Shown here: positions 39,326 through 48,465 of the stretch, one piece after another
How the letters are laid out: every line of letters begins with the position of its first letter
Position numbering within the stretch: position 1 is the first letter of the stretch
Source of the DNA: Loktanella atrilutea
Lineage (GTDB): Bacteria > Pseudomonadota > Alphaproteobacteria > Rhodobacterales > Rhodobacteraceae
Length of the DNA: 64,000 nucleotides
Assembly (NCBI RefSeq): GCF_900128995.1
Contig: NZ_FQUE01000010.1
Location: 86,177-150,176, forward strand
Direction: 5' to 3'
The notes under the pieces: generated by a model
Databases searched by the model: none
What the model saw: only the letters and a program-made list of their open reading frames with translations
What the model was told of the DNA's origin: nothing
Made by a program: the position numbers and the translations under genes

Positions 39326-40957
39326 TCAGTGACCCTCCTCGGTGGTATCGGTCGCGGCGTCGTCATGCGCGTCCGCGTCGCCGTGATCGTCCTTGATCTC
39401 CTTGCCCGGCATCGACAGCACCGCGGCGATATAGGGCTGCGTGTTGAACAGTTGCGCCGCGGTCGCGTTCAGATGTCCCGTCACAGGCCCGGCAAAGACC
39501 GTCAGCGCGACCAGCAGCCCCAGCAGGCTGCCGATGGCGACCATCGGCAGGGCCGGCTCCGGCGCGTCGTGCTCTTTCGTGTTGGCCTCGCCCGCCTCGG
39601 ACTCGGGGTCCTCCTCACGCTCTGCCGCGACCTGATGCGACCGCCAGAAGATCTGGCTGCCCGCCCGGCCAAAGCCCACGACGGCGACCAGCGACCCGGC
39701 CAGAACCGTCCCCCAGACCCACCACACCAGCGCCGATCCCCGCGCCGCGTCGAGGATCAGAAGCTTGCCGACGAAGCCCGACAACGGCGGCAGGCCGGTC
39801 ATCGCGATGGCCGCGACAAAGAACATGCCCGCCACCAGCGGCCCGCCCGCGACGGGCACCGCGTCGCGCAGCCAGACGCCGACGCCTGTGCGCCGGTCGC
39901 GCAGCACGTCGACCAGCAGGAACAGCGCCGCCGTGGCAAAGGTGGAGTGTATCGCGTAGTAAAGCGCCGCAACGATGCCTGACGCGGTAAAGACCGCAAC
40001 CGCCGACAGCAGCATTCCCATCGACCCGATGACCGAAAAGGCGACCAGCTTGTCGATCCGGCGCGACCCCAGCACGCCGATCATGCCCATCGCCAGCGTC
40101 AGCAGTGCGGCCGGCAGCAGCCAAGTATCGAACAGGCCGCGGGTGATCTCCAGCTCCGGCGGAAAGACCAGCGTGTACATGCGGATGATGCCGTAGGCGC
40201 CGACCTTGGTCATGATCGCGAACAGCGCGGCGACCGGGGCGGGGGCTTCGGCATAGCTGCCGGGCAACCAGAAATGCAGCGGCAGCACGGCCGCCTTGAC
40301 GGCGAAGACCAGCAGCAGCAGCACCGCGGCGACCCGGATGCCCGCACTGTTGGCGGCATCCAGCGCCGCGACGCGCATCGCAAGGTCCGCCATGTTCAGC
40401 GTGCCGGTCTTGGCATAGATCGTGCCCAGCGCGAACAGGAACAGGGTGGAGCCCAGAAGGTTGTAGAGCACATACTGCGTGCCCGCCCGCAACCGCCGCT
40501 GGCCGCCGCTATGGATCATCAGACCGTAGGACGCGATCAGCAGCACTTCGAAGAAAACGAAGAGGTTGAAGGCGTCGCCGGTCAGGAACGCCCCCATGAT
40601 CCCCATCAGCTGGAACTGATAGAGTGGATGAAAATGCGCGCCCCGGCGGTCCCAACCGGACCCGACCGCATAAAGCAGCACCAGCGGCGCCAGAATGGCC
40701 GTGACCAGCACCATCAGCGTGCTCAACCGGTCCGCCACCAGAACGATGCCGAAGGGCGCCTGCCAGTGGCCCAGCTGGTAGACGCTGATCGTGCCGTCAC
40801 GCGCCTGCCAGAACAGGCCCAGCGCCACGGCCAGCAGGGCAAAGGTGCCGGCGACGGACAGCACCCGCTGCAGCGACAAATGGAACCGCGCGACCAGCAC
40901 CAGAATGGCAGCCAGCATCGCCGGCAGAACGACAGGAGCGACGAGCCAATGGGTCAT
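39326..40957 (-). CDS. mrpD: Mrp Na+/H+ antiporter subunit D
   Basis: MrpD (543 residues) is one of two NuoL/M/N-like proton-channel subunits, with about 14 helices. Typical motifs include FNLFVFFEVLLIASYGLM and KAAVLPLHFWLPGSYAEAPAPVAALFA. The C-terminal end carries an extra Asp/His/Glu-rich tail (DDHGDADAHDDAATDTTEEGH region) that could bind cations. The start at 40957 overlaps mrpC. Confidence 0.94.
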   Translation of the reverse strand: MTHWLVAPVVLPAMLAAILVLVARFHLSLQRVLSVAGTFALLAVALGLFWQARDGTISVYQLGHWQAPFGIVLVADRLSTLMVLVTAILAPLVLLYAVGSGWDRRGAHFHPLYQFQLMGIMGAFLTGDAFNLFVFFEVLLIASYGLMIHSGGQRRLRAGTQYVLYNLLGSTLFLFALGTIYAKTGTLNMADLAMRVAALDAANSAGIRVAAVLLLLVFAVKAAVLPLHFWLPGSYAEAPAPVAALFAIMTKVGAYGIIRMYTLVFPPELEITRGLFDTWLLPAALLTLAMGMIGVLGSRRIDKLVAFSVIGSMGMLLSAVAVFTASGIVAALYYAIHSTFATAALFLLVDVLRDRRTGVGVWLRDAVPVAGGPLVAGMFFVAAIAMTGLPPLSGFVGKLLILDAARGSALVWWVWGTVLAGSLVAVVGFGRAGSQIFWRSHQVAAEREEDPESEAGEANTKEHDAPEPALPMVAIGSLLGLLVALTVFAGPVTGHLNATAAQLFNTQPYIAAVLSMPGKEIKDDHGDADAHDDAATDTTEEGH

Positions 40958-41331
40958 TCGACGGCCTCTCCGCGCAGGGCATGCGGGGCCGTCGGAATCT
41001 CCGCATCGCGCGCGGGCACGTCGACCAGATCCTCGCCGGCGCTCAGGTAGGACCCCAGCGCCATGATGACGACCACCGCCGTCATCCCGAAGGAAATCAC
41101 GATCGCCGTCAGCACAAGCGCCTGCGGAATCGGATCGGTATAGACCTCTATCCCGTCGCGCAGCACCGGCGCCGCGTTCAGCGCCAGCCGACCCGAGGCG
41201 AAGAGAAACACGTTGACGGCATAGCTCAGCAGCGAGGTGCCGATGATGACCGGAAAGGTGCGTAGGCGCAGCACCATGTAGATGCCGGCGGCGGTCAGCA
41301 CGCCGATGGCGGTGGACATGAGGAATTCCAC
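40954..41331 (-). CDS. mrpC: Mrp Na+/H+ antiporter subunit C
   Basis: MrpC (125 residues) is NuoK-like with three helices; YTDPIPQALVLTAIVISFGMTAV is conserved. It starts with GTG at 41331, supported by AGGAGG eight bases upstream; an ATG 12 bases later is less well placed. The GTG start is two bases from the mrpAB stop. Confidence 0.92.
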   Translation of the reverse strand: MEFLMSTAIGVLTAAGIYMVLRLRTFPVIIGTSLLSYAVNVFLFASGRLALNAAPVLRDGIEVYTDPIPQALVLTAIVISFGMTAVVVIMALGSYLSAGEDLVDVPARDAEIPTAPHALRGEAVE

Positions 41332-41333
41332 GG

Positions 41334-44189
41334 TCAGCCCTCCTGCTTGACGGATGGACGGGACGGGTCGATGTCCATGGCGTGTTCGTTCGTCTCGGTC
41401 CCGGCCCTCCGGCCAAGGCGAGAGAAACTTTCCAGCGACAGCATTACCGCCCCCACGACGGCGAGGAAGACGCCAAGGTCGAAGGCCGCAGCCGTCGCCA
41501 GCTCGAACTCGTTCATCGGCGGAATGCGGAAATAGCCGAAGGCGGACGTCAGGAACGGTTCTCCTGCGAACCACGACCCGATGCCGGTCAGCCCCGCGAC
41601 AAGCACGCCCGCCCCGATGATCCCGTGATAGGGATAGCGCTGGCGGCTGTCCGCCCAGGCAAAGCCCGACGCCATGTATTGCATCACCACGGCAATCGCC
41701 ACGATCAGGCCCGCGACGAAGCCGCCGCCGGGCTCGTTATGGCCGCGCAGGAAGATGTAGACGCCGACCATCAGCACCACGGGCATCATCACCCGGGTCA
41801 GCACGACCATCATCAGCGGATGCGCGTCACCGGCGCGCGCCTCCTCGAAATCGCGGTTCAGCAGTTTCGCGCGGACCTCGCCGTTCAGCAGCGCCTCGGT
41901 CAAGGCATAGATCACCAGCGCGGCGATCCCCAGCACGATGATCTCGCCAAAGGTATCGAAGCCCCGGAAGTCCACGAGGATCACGTTCACGACGTTGTCG
42001 CCGCCACCGCCCTTGTAGGAATTGGCCAGATGATATTCCGACATGGATGTCATCGGGAAATCGCCCATCAGGATCGTCCATGTCAGCGCCGCCACCGCGA
42101 CGCCGCCGCCGATGGCGATCACCGCATCCCGCGTGCGCCGCCCGGCGGTCGATTCCGCCGGTGTGCGGTTCGGCAGGAAGTTCAGTGCCAGCAGCAGCAG
42201 GATGATCGTCACCACCTCGACCGAGATCTGCGTCAGCGCAAGATCGGGGGCCGAGAAGTAGTTGAAGCTCATCGAGACGATCAACCCGATGATCCCCATC
42301 AGGATCAGCACCGCCAGCCGGTTGCGATGATAAAGCACGAGGAACCCCGCCGCCGCGATCAGCATCGCCCACAGCGCCACGCCCACCGGTGTGATCGGCA
42401 GCATCGCCCGCGTCGGGGCAACGGCGTCGCCGGTGAACCACGCATGCGCGCCCAGCCCAACCACCGTCACCACGAAGATCGCCGCGTAGCGGGTAAAGCT
42501 GCCGTCATGCAGCCGGTGGCTGAACCGCGCCGCGCCGTTGGCCAGCGCCTTGATCAGGCTGTCAAAGATGTCCTTCGCCTCTGGCCGCGGCATCGCATGC
42601 CAGACGCGGGCCAGGGGACCGAACAGCGCCAGCCAGATCAGCCCGCCTACGACCGCGATCGCCGACATCGCCAGCGCGGGCGTCAGGCCGTGCCACAGGG
42701 CCAGATGCTCTTCCGGCATCTCTGCCACGCCGCCGACGACGGCCCCGGTCACCAGCCGCACGAAGGGTTCCGCCAGGAACGGTGCGATGCCAAGGCCCAC
42801 GACGGGAATCATCAGCAGGGCAGGGGGCAGCCACAGACCCGGTTCCGGATCATGGGGATGCGCCGGGTAATCGTGCCGCTCCGCCCCCAGAAAGGTGTGG
42901 CTGATGAAGCGGAACGAATAGGCGGCGGAAAACAGCGCCCCCAGCGTCGCCACGACGGTCACCAGCAGCGGGCTGTTGAACAGCGTCGTGTGCAACGCCT
43001 CCTCCAGCATCATCTCTTTCGACACGAAACCGTTGAACAGCGGAATTCCCGCCATCGACAGCCCCGCCAGCGTCGCGATCAGGAAGGTCAGCGGCATCAG
43101 GTGCCGCAACCCGCCCAGCTTCTTCATGTCGCGCGTATGCACCCCGTGATCGACGATCCCCGCCACCATGAACAGCGCCGCCTTGAAGCTCGCATGGTTC
43201 AGGATGTGGAACACCGCCGCCATCGCGCCGAAGGTCGTGCCGGTCCCCAGCAGGAAGCAGATCAGCCCCAGATGCGATACGGTCGAAAAGGCCAGCAGCG
43301 CCTTCAGGTCGTCCTTGAAGAAGGCGATGAAGGCCCCGATCACCATGGTCAGCAGGCCCACCGAACAGACCAGCGTGACCCAGACCTCCGTCCCGCTCAG
43401 CACCGGCCACAGCCGTGCCATCAGGAACAGACCCGCCTTCACCATGGTCGCGGAATGCAGATAGGCCGACACCGGCGTCGGCGCGCTCATCGCGTGCGGC
43501 AGCCAGAAGTGGAACGGGAACTGCGCGGATTTCGTGAAGCACCCCGTCAAGATCAGCAGCAGCGCCGGCAGATACAGGGGCGAGGCCTGGATCAGCTCGC
43601 GGTTCTGCAGGATCACCGTCAGGTCATAGCTGCCGACAATCTGGCCAAGGATCAGCATGCCGCCGATCATCGCAAGGCCACCCATGCCGGTCACGGTCAG
43701 CGCCATCCGCGCACCCTGACGCCCCTCCGGCAGATGCTTCCAGAAGCCGATCAGCAGGAAGGACGACAGCGACGTCAGCTCCCAGAAGACCAGCAATATC
43801 AGGACGTTGTCCGATAGCACGATGCCCACCATCGCGCCTTGGAACAGCAGCAGATAGCTATAGAATTCGCCCATGTTGTCGTCGCGCGACAGATACCAGC
43901 GGGCATAGGCGATGATCAGCAGTCCGATCCCAAGGATCAGCCCCGCGAACATCAGCCCCAGCGGGTCGAGGAACAGGTCGAGGTTCATCCCCAGCCCCGG
44001 CAGCCAGTCCAGCCGCGCGGTCGGAACCTCTCCGCGCCAGACGCCGGGCAGATGCGTCATCAGCCCGATGAAGGCCAGCGCCGTCACGGTAAAGGTGGTG
44101 ACGAAGCACACCTGCCGACCGGCCCTGATCATCAGGCCGGGCAGCAGCGCACCGAGGAAGGGCAGGGCGACGATGAGAAACAGTGACAT
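41334..44189 (-). CDS. mrpAB: Mrp Na+/H+ antiporter fused subunits A and B
   Basis: This 951-residue protein carries the NuoL-like MrpA core (FWELTSLSSFLLIGFWKHLPEGRQGA; FHFWLPHAMSAPTPVSAYLHSATMVKAG), the MrpA C-terminal NuoJ-like part, and at about residue 790 onward an MnhB domain (MMPVVLMVGVYIFLRGHNEPGGGFVAGL). Such A-B fusions occur in alphaproteobacterial Pha/Mrp systems. The start at 44189 is chosen because MSLFLIVALPFLGALLPG is the family N-terminus; no strong ribosome-binding site is visible. It is the first gene of the six-cistron operon. Confidence 0.93.
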   Translation of the reverse strand: MSLFLIVALPFLGALLPGLMIRAGRQVCFVTTFTVTALAFIGLMTHLPGVWRGEVPTARLDWLPGLGMNLDLFLDPLGLMFAGLILGIGLLIIAYARWYLSRDDNMGEFYSYLLLFQGAMVGIVLSDNVLILLVFWELTSLSSFLLIGFWKHLPEGRQGARMALTVTGMGGLAMIGGMLILGQIVGSYDLTVILQNRELIQASPLYLPALLLILTGCFTKSAQFPFHFWLPHAMSAPTPVSAYLHSATMVKAGLFLMARLWPVLSGTEVWVTLVCSVGLLTMVIGAFIAFFKDDLKALLAFSTVSHLGLICFLLGTGTTFGAMAAVFHILNHASFKAALFMVAGIVDHGVHTRDMKKLGGLRHLMPLTFLIATLAGLSMAGIPLFNGFVSKEMMLEEALHTTLFNSPLLVTVVATLGALFSAAYSFRFISHTFLGAERHDYPAHPHDPEPGLWLPPALLMIPVVGLGIAPFLAEPFVRLVTGAVVGGVAEMPEEHLALWHGLTPALAMSAIAVVGGLIWLALFGPLARVWHAMPRPEAKDIFDSLIKALANGAARFSHRLHDGSFTRYAAIFVVTVVGLGAHAWFTGDAVAPTRAMLPITPVGVALWAMLIAAAGFLVLYHRNRLAVLILMGIIGLIVSMSFNYFSAPDLALTQISVEVVTIILLLLALNFLPNRTPAESTAGRRTRDAVIAIGGGVAVAALTWTILMGDFPMTSMSEYHLANSYKGGGGDNVVNVILVDFRGFDTFGEIIVLGIAALVIYALTEALLNGEVRAKLLNRDFEEARAGDAHPLMMVVLTRVMMPVVLMVGVYIFLRGHNEPGGGFVAGLIVAIAVVMQYMASGFAWADSRQRYPYHGIIGAGVLVAGLTGIGSWFAGEPFLTSAFGYFRIPPMNEFELATAAAFDLGVFLAVVGAVMLSLESFSRLGRRAGTETNEHAMDIDPSRPSVKQEG

Positions 44190-44314
44190 GGCGGTATTTA
44201 TCGCGGACAGGAACCGGAACGACCAGCCCTTGAAATCCGAATAATGCTTCCTTACCCGCTCTCGGGGCCGTGATGACGAAAAATTCAGAAGCAATCGGGC
44301 ATTCGCCCGCCGTC

Positions 44315-45127
44315 TCAGGCCAGATGATCCGCCACCGCGCGCAGGATCGCGCGCCCCTCCGGCGTCGCCGCGGGCCAGAGGTGCCACATGTGAAACAGGT
44401 CCGGCAACACCTGCAGCGTCAGTCCGACCCCAGAGCGGGCCGCACGGGCGGCGAACAGCAGCGTGTCGTCCAGCAGCACCTCTGTCGTCGTGGCCGCCAT
44501 CAACAGGGGCGGCAGGCCAGACGTATCGCCCAGCAGCGGCGAAGCCTTCGGATCATCGTCCGGCAGATGCCCCAGCGCCATGTCCGACAACCGCCGGTCC
44601 TGTGCATCGTCGTTCATCAGGTCGGTGTCGGAATTGCGCGTCCGCGTCGTGCTCTGCCCGCTGCGGTCGGTATTGGGTGACAGCACCGCCAGTCGCCGCA
44701 TCTGATGCGGTCGGGACATGCCCAGCACCAGCCCCAGATGCCCACCTGCGCTGTCGCCCACCACATCGGGCCGGTCCAAAGCCGTCAGGACCGCCAGCGC
44801 CGCGTCGCGGGGTGCGGGCCATGGATGCTCTGACGCCAGCGGATAGTCGGGCACGAAGACCGGCCGCCCGGTCAGGTCCGCCAGCACCCGCGCCGGGGCG
44901 GCATGGCTGTCCGACCCGCCAAAGACGTAGCCGCCACCGTGCAACCAGACGATCGGCCGCCCGCCGGTGCCGAACCAGCGCCCGTCGCAGCCGCCGACCG
45001 AGTCCACCGGGGGCAGGTCGGGCGGTCCGCCCGGATGCGCCAGTCGCAGAAAGGCCGCCCGCATCTCTGCGGGCGACCCTTCCACCGGATTGGCACGGAT
45101 GTGATCCTCCAGCCCGGCGCGATCCAT
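44315..45127 (-). CDS. Alpha/beta hydrolase of the hormone-sensitive-lipase type
   Basis: This 270-residue hydrolase has the HGGGYVF oxyanion motif (about residue 64) and the nucleophile elbow GDSAGGH (about residue 124). The triad histidine is likely in LFHMWHLW. Substrate unknown; small esters are usual. The start at 45127 overlaps the SDR stop by one base (TGATG), so it is the second gene of a stress-type divergent unit. Confidence 0.87.
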   Translation of the reverse strand: MDRAGLEDHIRANPVEGSPAEMRAAFLRLAHPGGPPDLPPVDSVGGCDGRWFGTGGRPIVWLHGGGYVFGGSDSHAAPARVLADLTGRPVFVPDYPLASEHPWPAPRDAALAVLTALDRPDVVGDSAGGHLGLVLGMSRPHQMRRLAVLSPNTDRSGQSTTRTRNSDTDLMNDDAQDRRLSDMALGHLPDDDPKASPLLGDTSGLPPLLMAATTTEVLLDDTLLFAARAARSGVGLTLQVLPDLFHMWHLWPAATPEGRAILRAVADHLA

Positions 45128-45909
45128 CAGACGTTGATCGACCCGACCGCACCGCCGTCGATGCGCCAGTTGGACCCCGTGACGAAGGACGACAGCTCGC
45201 TGCACAGGAAGGCGATCACCGGGGCGACCTCCTCGACCTTGCCGCGCCGCTTTAGCACAAGGTAGGGGCGCTCTTCGTCGAGGAAGCTTTCCACCGCCTC
45301 GTCGAAAGAGCAGTTCTCTTCCTCCGACCGCTTCTCCATCATGCCGTCGGTCATCGGCGTCTCGATGAACGCGGGCGCGATGCAGTTCACCAGCAGGCCC
45401 TTGCCGGAATGCGCCATTGCGATGCTCTTGGCATGGCTCAGCAGCGCCGACTTGGCAGAGTTGTAGACCGTCTCCTCGGGGTAGGGCTGTGCGACGTTTT
45501 CCGAGGTGACAAAGACCACGCGGCCCCAGCCGCGGTCGATCATCGGCGGGCACAGGTGCCGCGCCAGCCGGACGCCCGACAAGAAGTCGATGTTCAGCGC
45601 GTCGTCCCAGTCATCCTCTGACATCTCCAGCGGGTCGCCCTTGGCGCCCGTCACGCCGGCGGCGTGCACCCAGATGTCGAAATCGGTGCCGGCTTCCTTC
45701 ACGAAGGCGTCGACGCCCTCCTTGCTGGACAGATCGCCGGCGATGCAGGTGATCCCGAATTCCTCGCGCACGGGGGCAAGGTCCTCTTCCTTCAGGTCCG
45801 TCGCGGTGACGGTCACGCCCGCCTCGATGAACCGCTTGATCGTCTCGATGCCCATGCCGCCCGAACCGCCGGTGATCAGCGCGCGTCTGCCCTTGATGCC
45901 AAGATCCAT
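45127..45909 (-). CDS. Short-chain dehydrogenase/reductase
   Basis: This 260-residue classical SDR has the cofactor motif TGGSGGMG (about residue 13), the catalytic YNSAK, and the structural NVAQPYPEETVYNSAK segment. An aspartate after beta-2 (TATDLKEED) suggests NAD preference. Function unknown. It is divergent from another SDR gene across a 138-base region with mirror-image GGAAC elements. Confidence 0.87.
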   Translation of the reverse strand: MDLGIKGRRALITGGSGGMGIETIKRFIEAGVTVTATDLKEEDLAPVREEFGITCIAGDLSSKEGVDAFVKEAGTDFDIWVHAAGVTGAKGDPLEMSEDDWDDALNIDFLSGVRLARHLCPPMIDRGWGRVVFVTSENVAQPYPEETVYNSAKSALLSHAKSIAMAHSGKGLLVNCIAPAFIETPMTDGMMEKRSEEENCSFDEAVESFLDEERPYLVLKRRGKVEEVAPVIAFLCSELSSFVTGSNWRIDGGAVGSINV

Positions 45910-45941
45910 GTCCTGCTCCTCAGATGAAAGTATCGGCGCTC

Positions 45942-45967
45942 AACAGGGGGCGGGGCAAAGTTGTTCC
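45942..45967 (-). promoter_or_regulatory. GGAAC-N17-TGTT promoter-like site (leftward SDR)
   Basis: The minus-strand GGAAC and TGTT geometry places the start about 26 bases before the 45909 ATG. It deviates from the CGTT consensus at one base. Confidence 0.45.
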
Positions 45968-45991
45968 GCTGCACGCGCATTGTCGCAGGCG

Positions 45992-46016
45992 GGAACAACG
46001 CTGCACCGCGGCAGTT
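45992..46016 (+). promoter_or_regulatory. GGAAC-N16-AGTT promoter-like site (rightward SDR)
   Basis: It is the mirror partner of the leftward site: GGAACAAC (45992-45999) and GTTGTTCC (45960-45967) are perfect inverted repeats. The predicted start is about 25 bases before the 46048 ATG. Confidence 0.45.
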
Positions 46017-46047
46017 GTCGCGGGAACCTCGATAAAAGGAACGCCCC

Positions 46048-46902
46048 ATGACGGATGCCCCCCATATTCCCGCCCAGCATCAGGATTCCATGCCCGCGGA
46101 CGAATACAAGATGGACCCCGCCCCCGACTACATGCCGCGCCATCCGGGTGTGGGCAAACTGACGGGCAAGGTCGCCCTGATCACCGGTGGTGACAGCGGC
46201 ATCGGTCGCGCCGTCTCCGTCCTCTTTGCCCGCGAGGGTGCCAAGGTCGCCATCGCCTACCTGAACGAGGACAAGGACGCAGAGGAAACCAGACGTCTGG
46301 TCGAGGCGGAAGGGTCAGAGGCCCTGCTGATCGCCGGTGACCTCGGCGTGAAAGAGCACGCCACCGATGCGGTGGAAAAGACCGTCGCCCGGTTCGGCCA
46401 GCTCGACATCCTCATCAACAACGCCGCCATGCAGTGGATCGACGAGGACCTGACCGAACTGTCGGAAGAGCGTCTGCGCCGCACCATGGACAGCAACGTC
46501 ATGTCCTACTTCTTCTGCACGCAGGCAGCGCTGCCGCACCTCAAGGAAGGCGCCTGCATCGTGAACACGACCAGCGTGAACGCCTTCAAGGGCAACGATT
46601 CGCTGATCGCCTACTCCACCACCCGCGGCGCATCGCTGGCCTTCAGCCGTTCGATGGCCTCGAACCTCGTGGACAAGGGCATCCGCGTGAACGCCGTGGC
46701 CCCCGGCCCGGTCTGGACGCCCTTCATCCCCGGCTCCATGCCCGCCGACATGGTCGAGGATTTCGGCTCCTCCTCGCCCATGGGCCGCGCCGGCCAGCCG
46801 TGGGAAATCGCCACCGCCTTCCTCTTCCTCGCGTCCTCAGACGGCAGTTTCTTCACCGGCCAGACCCTGCACCCGAACGGAGGCATGATCGTTGGCGCGT
46901 AA
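46048..46902 (+). CDS. YghA-like general-stress SDR with YxxxR active site
   Basis: This 284-residue SDR has the N-terminal extension of the stress-associated YghA/YdaD group (DAPHIPAQHQDSMPADEYKMDP). It also has TGGDSGIGRA for the cofactor, NNAAMQ, and VAPGPVWTPFIPGSM. The catalytic motif reads Y189-S-T-T-R193, with arginine where the family has lysine. The TTG-started alpha-glucosidase gene overlaps its 3' end by 11 bases. Confidence 0.9.
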   Translation: MTDAPHIPAQHQDSMPADEYKMDPAPDYMPRHPGVGKLTGKVALITGGDSGIGRAVSVLFAREGAKVAIAYLNEDKDAEETRRLVEAEGSEALLIAGDLGVKEHATDAVEKTVARFGQLDILINNAAMQWIDEDLTELSEERLRRTMDSNVMSYFFCTQAALPHLKEGACIVNTTSVNAFKGNDSLIAYSTTRGASLAFSRSMASNLVDKGIRVNAVAPGPVWTPFIPGSMPADMVEDFGSSSPMGRAGQPWEIATAFLFLASSDGSFFTGQTLHPNGGMIVGA

Positions 46903-48421
46903 GTCCGCGCCCGCGATCTACCAGATCTACCCGCGCTCGTTTCAGGACACGACCGGCAACGGTGTCGGCGACATTCAGGGCATCATCCAGCGCCTCGATC
47001 ATGTCGCCGGCCTTGGTGTCGATGCGATCTGGTTGTCGCCGCTTTACGTCTCGCCCTGGATGGACGGCGGCTACGACATCGTCGACCACACCGCCATCGA
47101 TCCGCGCTTCGGCACGATGGCGGATTTCGACGCGCTTGTGGAAAAGGCGCATGGCCTCGGCCTGCAGGTCTACATGGATCAGGTGCTGAACCACACCAGC
47201 GATCAGGCACCGTGGTTTCAGGCCGCCATCGCCGGGGATGACGAAAAGGCCGACTACTACCTCTGGCGCGATCCCAAACCCGACGGCAGCCCGCCCAACA
47301 ACTGGCTGGCCCAGTTCGGCCTGCCCGCATGGACGTGGAACCACAAGCGGCGGCAATACTACCTGCACCAGTTCCTGCCGCAGCAGCCCAGCCTCAACCT
47401 GCGCAATCCCGCCGTGCAGGACATGATCGCCCGGCAGATGAAGGGCTGGCGCGACCGTGGCGTCGACGGCTTCCGCTTCGACGTCGTTACCGCCTTCCTC
47501 TGGGACGACAGCCTCAGCGACAATCCCCCCGCCACGCCAAAGGTGCACCGCAAGGTCGCAGGAGAGGTCTTCAATCCCTACACCTATCAGGACCATGTCT
47601 ACGACATGCTTCCGGGCGACGGTGCGGCCTACGCCGAAAACCTGCGCAAGTGGGCGGGCGACGACGCCTACCTGATCGGAGAGAGCACCTCCGGCAACAA
47701 GTCCATCGAACTCGCCATGGCCTTCACCGAGCCGGGCCGCCTTGATTGCGTCTATACCACCGACCTGCCGGAAGAACGCGGCAGCCCTGCAATCGTCACG
47801 GACATCATCGACCGCGCCGACAGCCTGCAACGCCTTGCCGGCTGGCTGTCCAGTCACGATCAACCGCGCCACGGTCGCGGCGATTCCTCTGACCCGGTGC
47901 TGGCGCTGCAGATGGCCTTCCTGCCCGGCCCCTGGATCATCTACCAGGGCGAGGAATACGGCCTGCCGCAGCCGAAACTCAAGAAAGAGGACGTGACCGA
48001 CCCCCTCGATCTGCTTTACTGGCCCGACGGGCCGGGCCGCGAAGGCGCGCGGGTGCCGATGCCGTGGGACGCCGTGGCCGACAGCTACGCCTTTACCAAG
48101 GGAACGCCCTGGCTGCCGATGACCTGGGACCGGGCCGCCATCCAGCGGGCACAGGCGCAGCTTGCGCCCTTCTATCGCCAGATCATCGGCCTGCGCCGCG
48201 ATCTGGGCTGGGCCACGGCCAAGGTCGTGGATTGCTCCGCCCGCGACGACCGGCTCGACCTGTCGATCCGCACCGCAGAGGGGCGGACGTTTCGCGGGCT
48301 GTTCAGCCACGGCGCCGGCGATTTTGCTGACCTGCCCGCCGGCGATCCTGTGGTGACCGCCGATGCCCTCTGCCCGACGCTGGCCCCGAACGGCTGGTTC
48401 GGCGCCGTCTGGTCGGTGTAA
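46892..48421 (+). CDS. GH13 alpha-glucosidase
   Basis: This 509-residue cytoplasmic enzyme hydrolyses alpha-1,4 glucosidic ends. The GH13 catalytic set is present: Asp nucleophile in DGFRFDVVTAF, acid Glu in YLIGESTSG, and third Asp in SSHDQPRHG. It begins with TTG at 46892, supported by GGAGG eight bases upstream and by family sequence ARKSAPAIYQIYPRSFQD. It is translationally coupled to the SDR and faces glgX. Confidence 0.9.
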   Translation: MARKSAPAIYQIYPRSFQDTTGNGVGDIQGIIQRLDHVAGLGVDAIWLSPLYVSPWMDGGYDIVDHTAIDPRFGTMADFDALVEKAHGLGLQVYMDQVLNHTSDQAPWFQAAIAGDDEKADYYLWRDPKPDGSPPNNWLAQFGLPAWTWNHKRRQYYLHQFLPQQPSLNLRNPAVQDMIARQMKGWRDRGVDGFRFDVVTAFLWDDSLSDNPPATPKVHRKVAGEVFNPYTYQDHVYDMLPGDGAAYAENLRKWAGDDAYLIGESTSGNKSIELAMAFTEPGRLDCVYTTDLPEERGSPAIVTDIIDRADSLQRLAGWLSSHDQPRHGRGDSSDPVLALQMAFLPGPWIIYQGEEYGLPQPKLKKEDVTDPLDLLYWPDGPGREGARVPMPWDAVADSYAFTKGTPWLPMTWDRAAIQRAQAQLAPFYRQIIGLRRDLGWATAKVVDCSARDDRLDLSIRTAEGRTFRGLFSHGAGDFADLPAGDPVVTADALCPTLAPNGWFGAVWSV

Positions 48422-48425
48422 GGCA

Positions 48426-48461
48426 AAGGCCCCGCCGGCCGGCATGCGCCGGCGGGGCCTT
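48426..48461. terminator. Bidirectional terminator between alpha-glucosidase and glgX
   Basis: AAGGCCCCGCCGGC pairs with GCCGGCGGGGCCTT around an eight-base loop, and the stem is symmetrical for both strands. Confidence 0.85.
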
Positions 48462-48465
48462 CGCG

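Noticed and set aside
41382..43817. 811-codon open frame opposite mrpAB
   Set aside because: Composition is His/Arg/Gln-rich, typical of the antisense of membrane-protein genes in GC-rich DNA.
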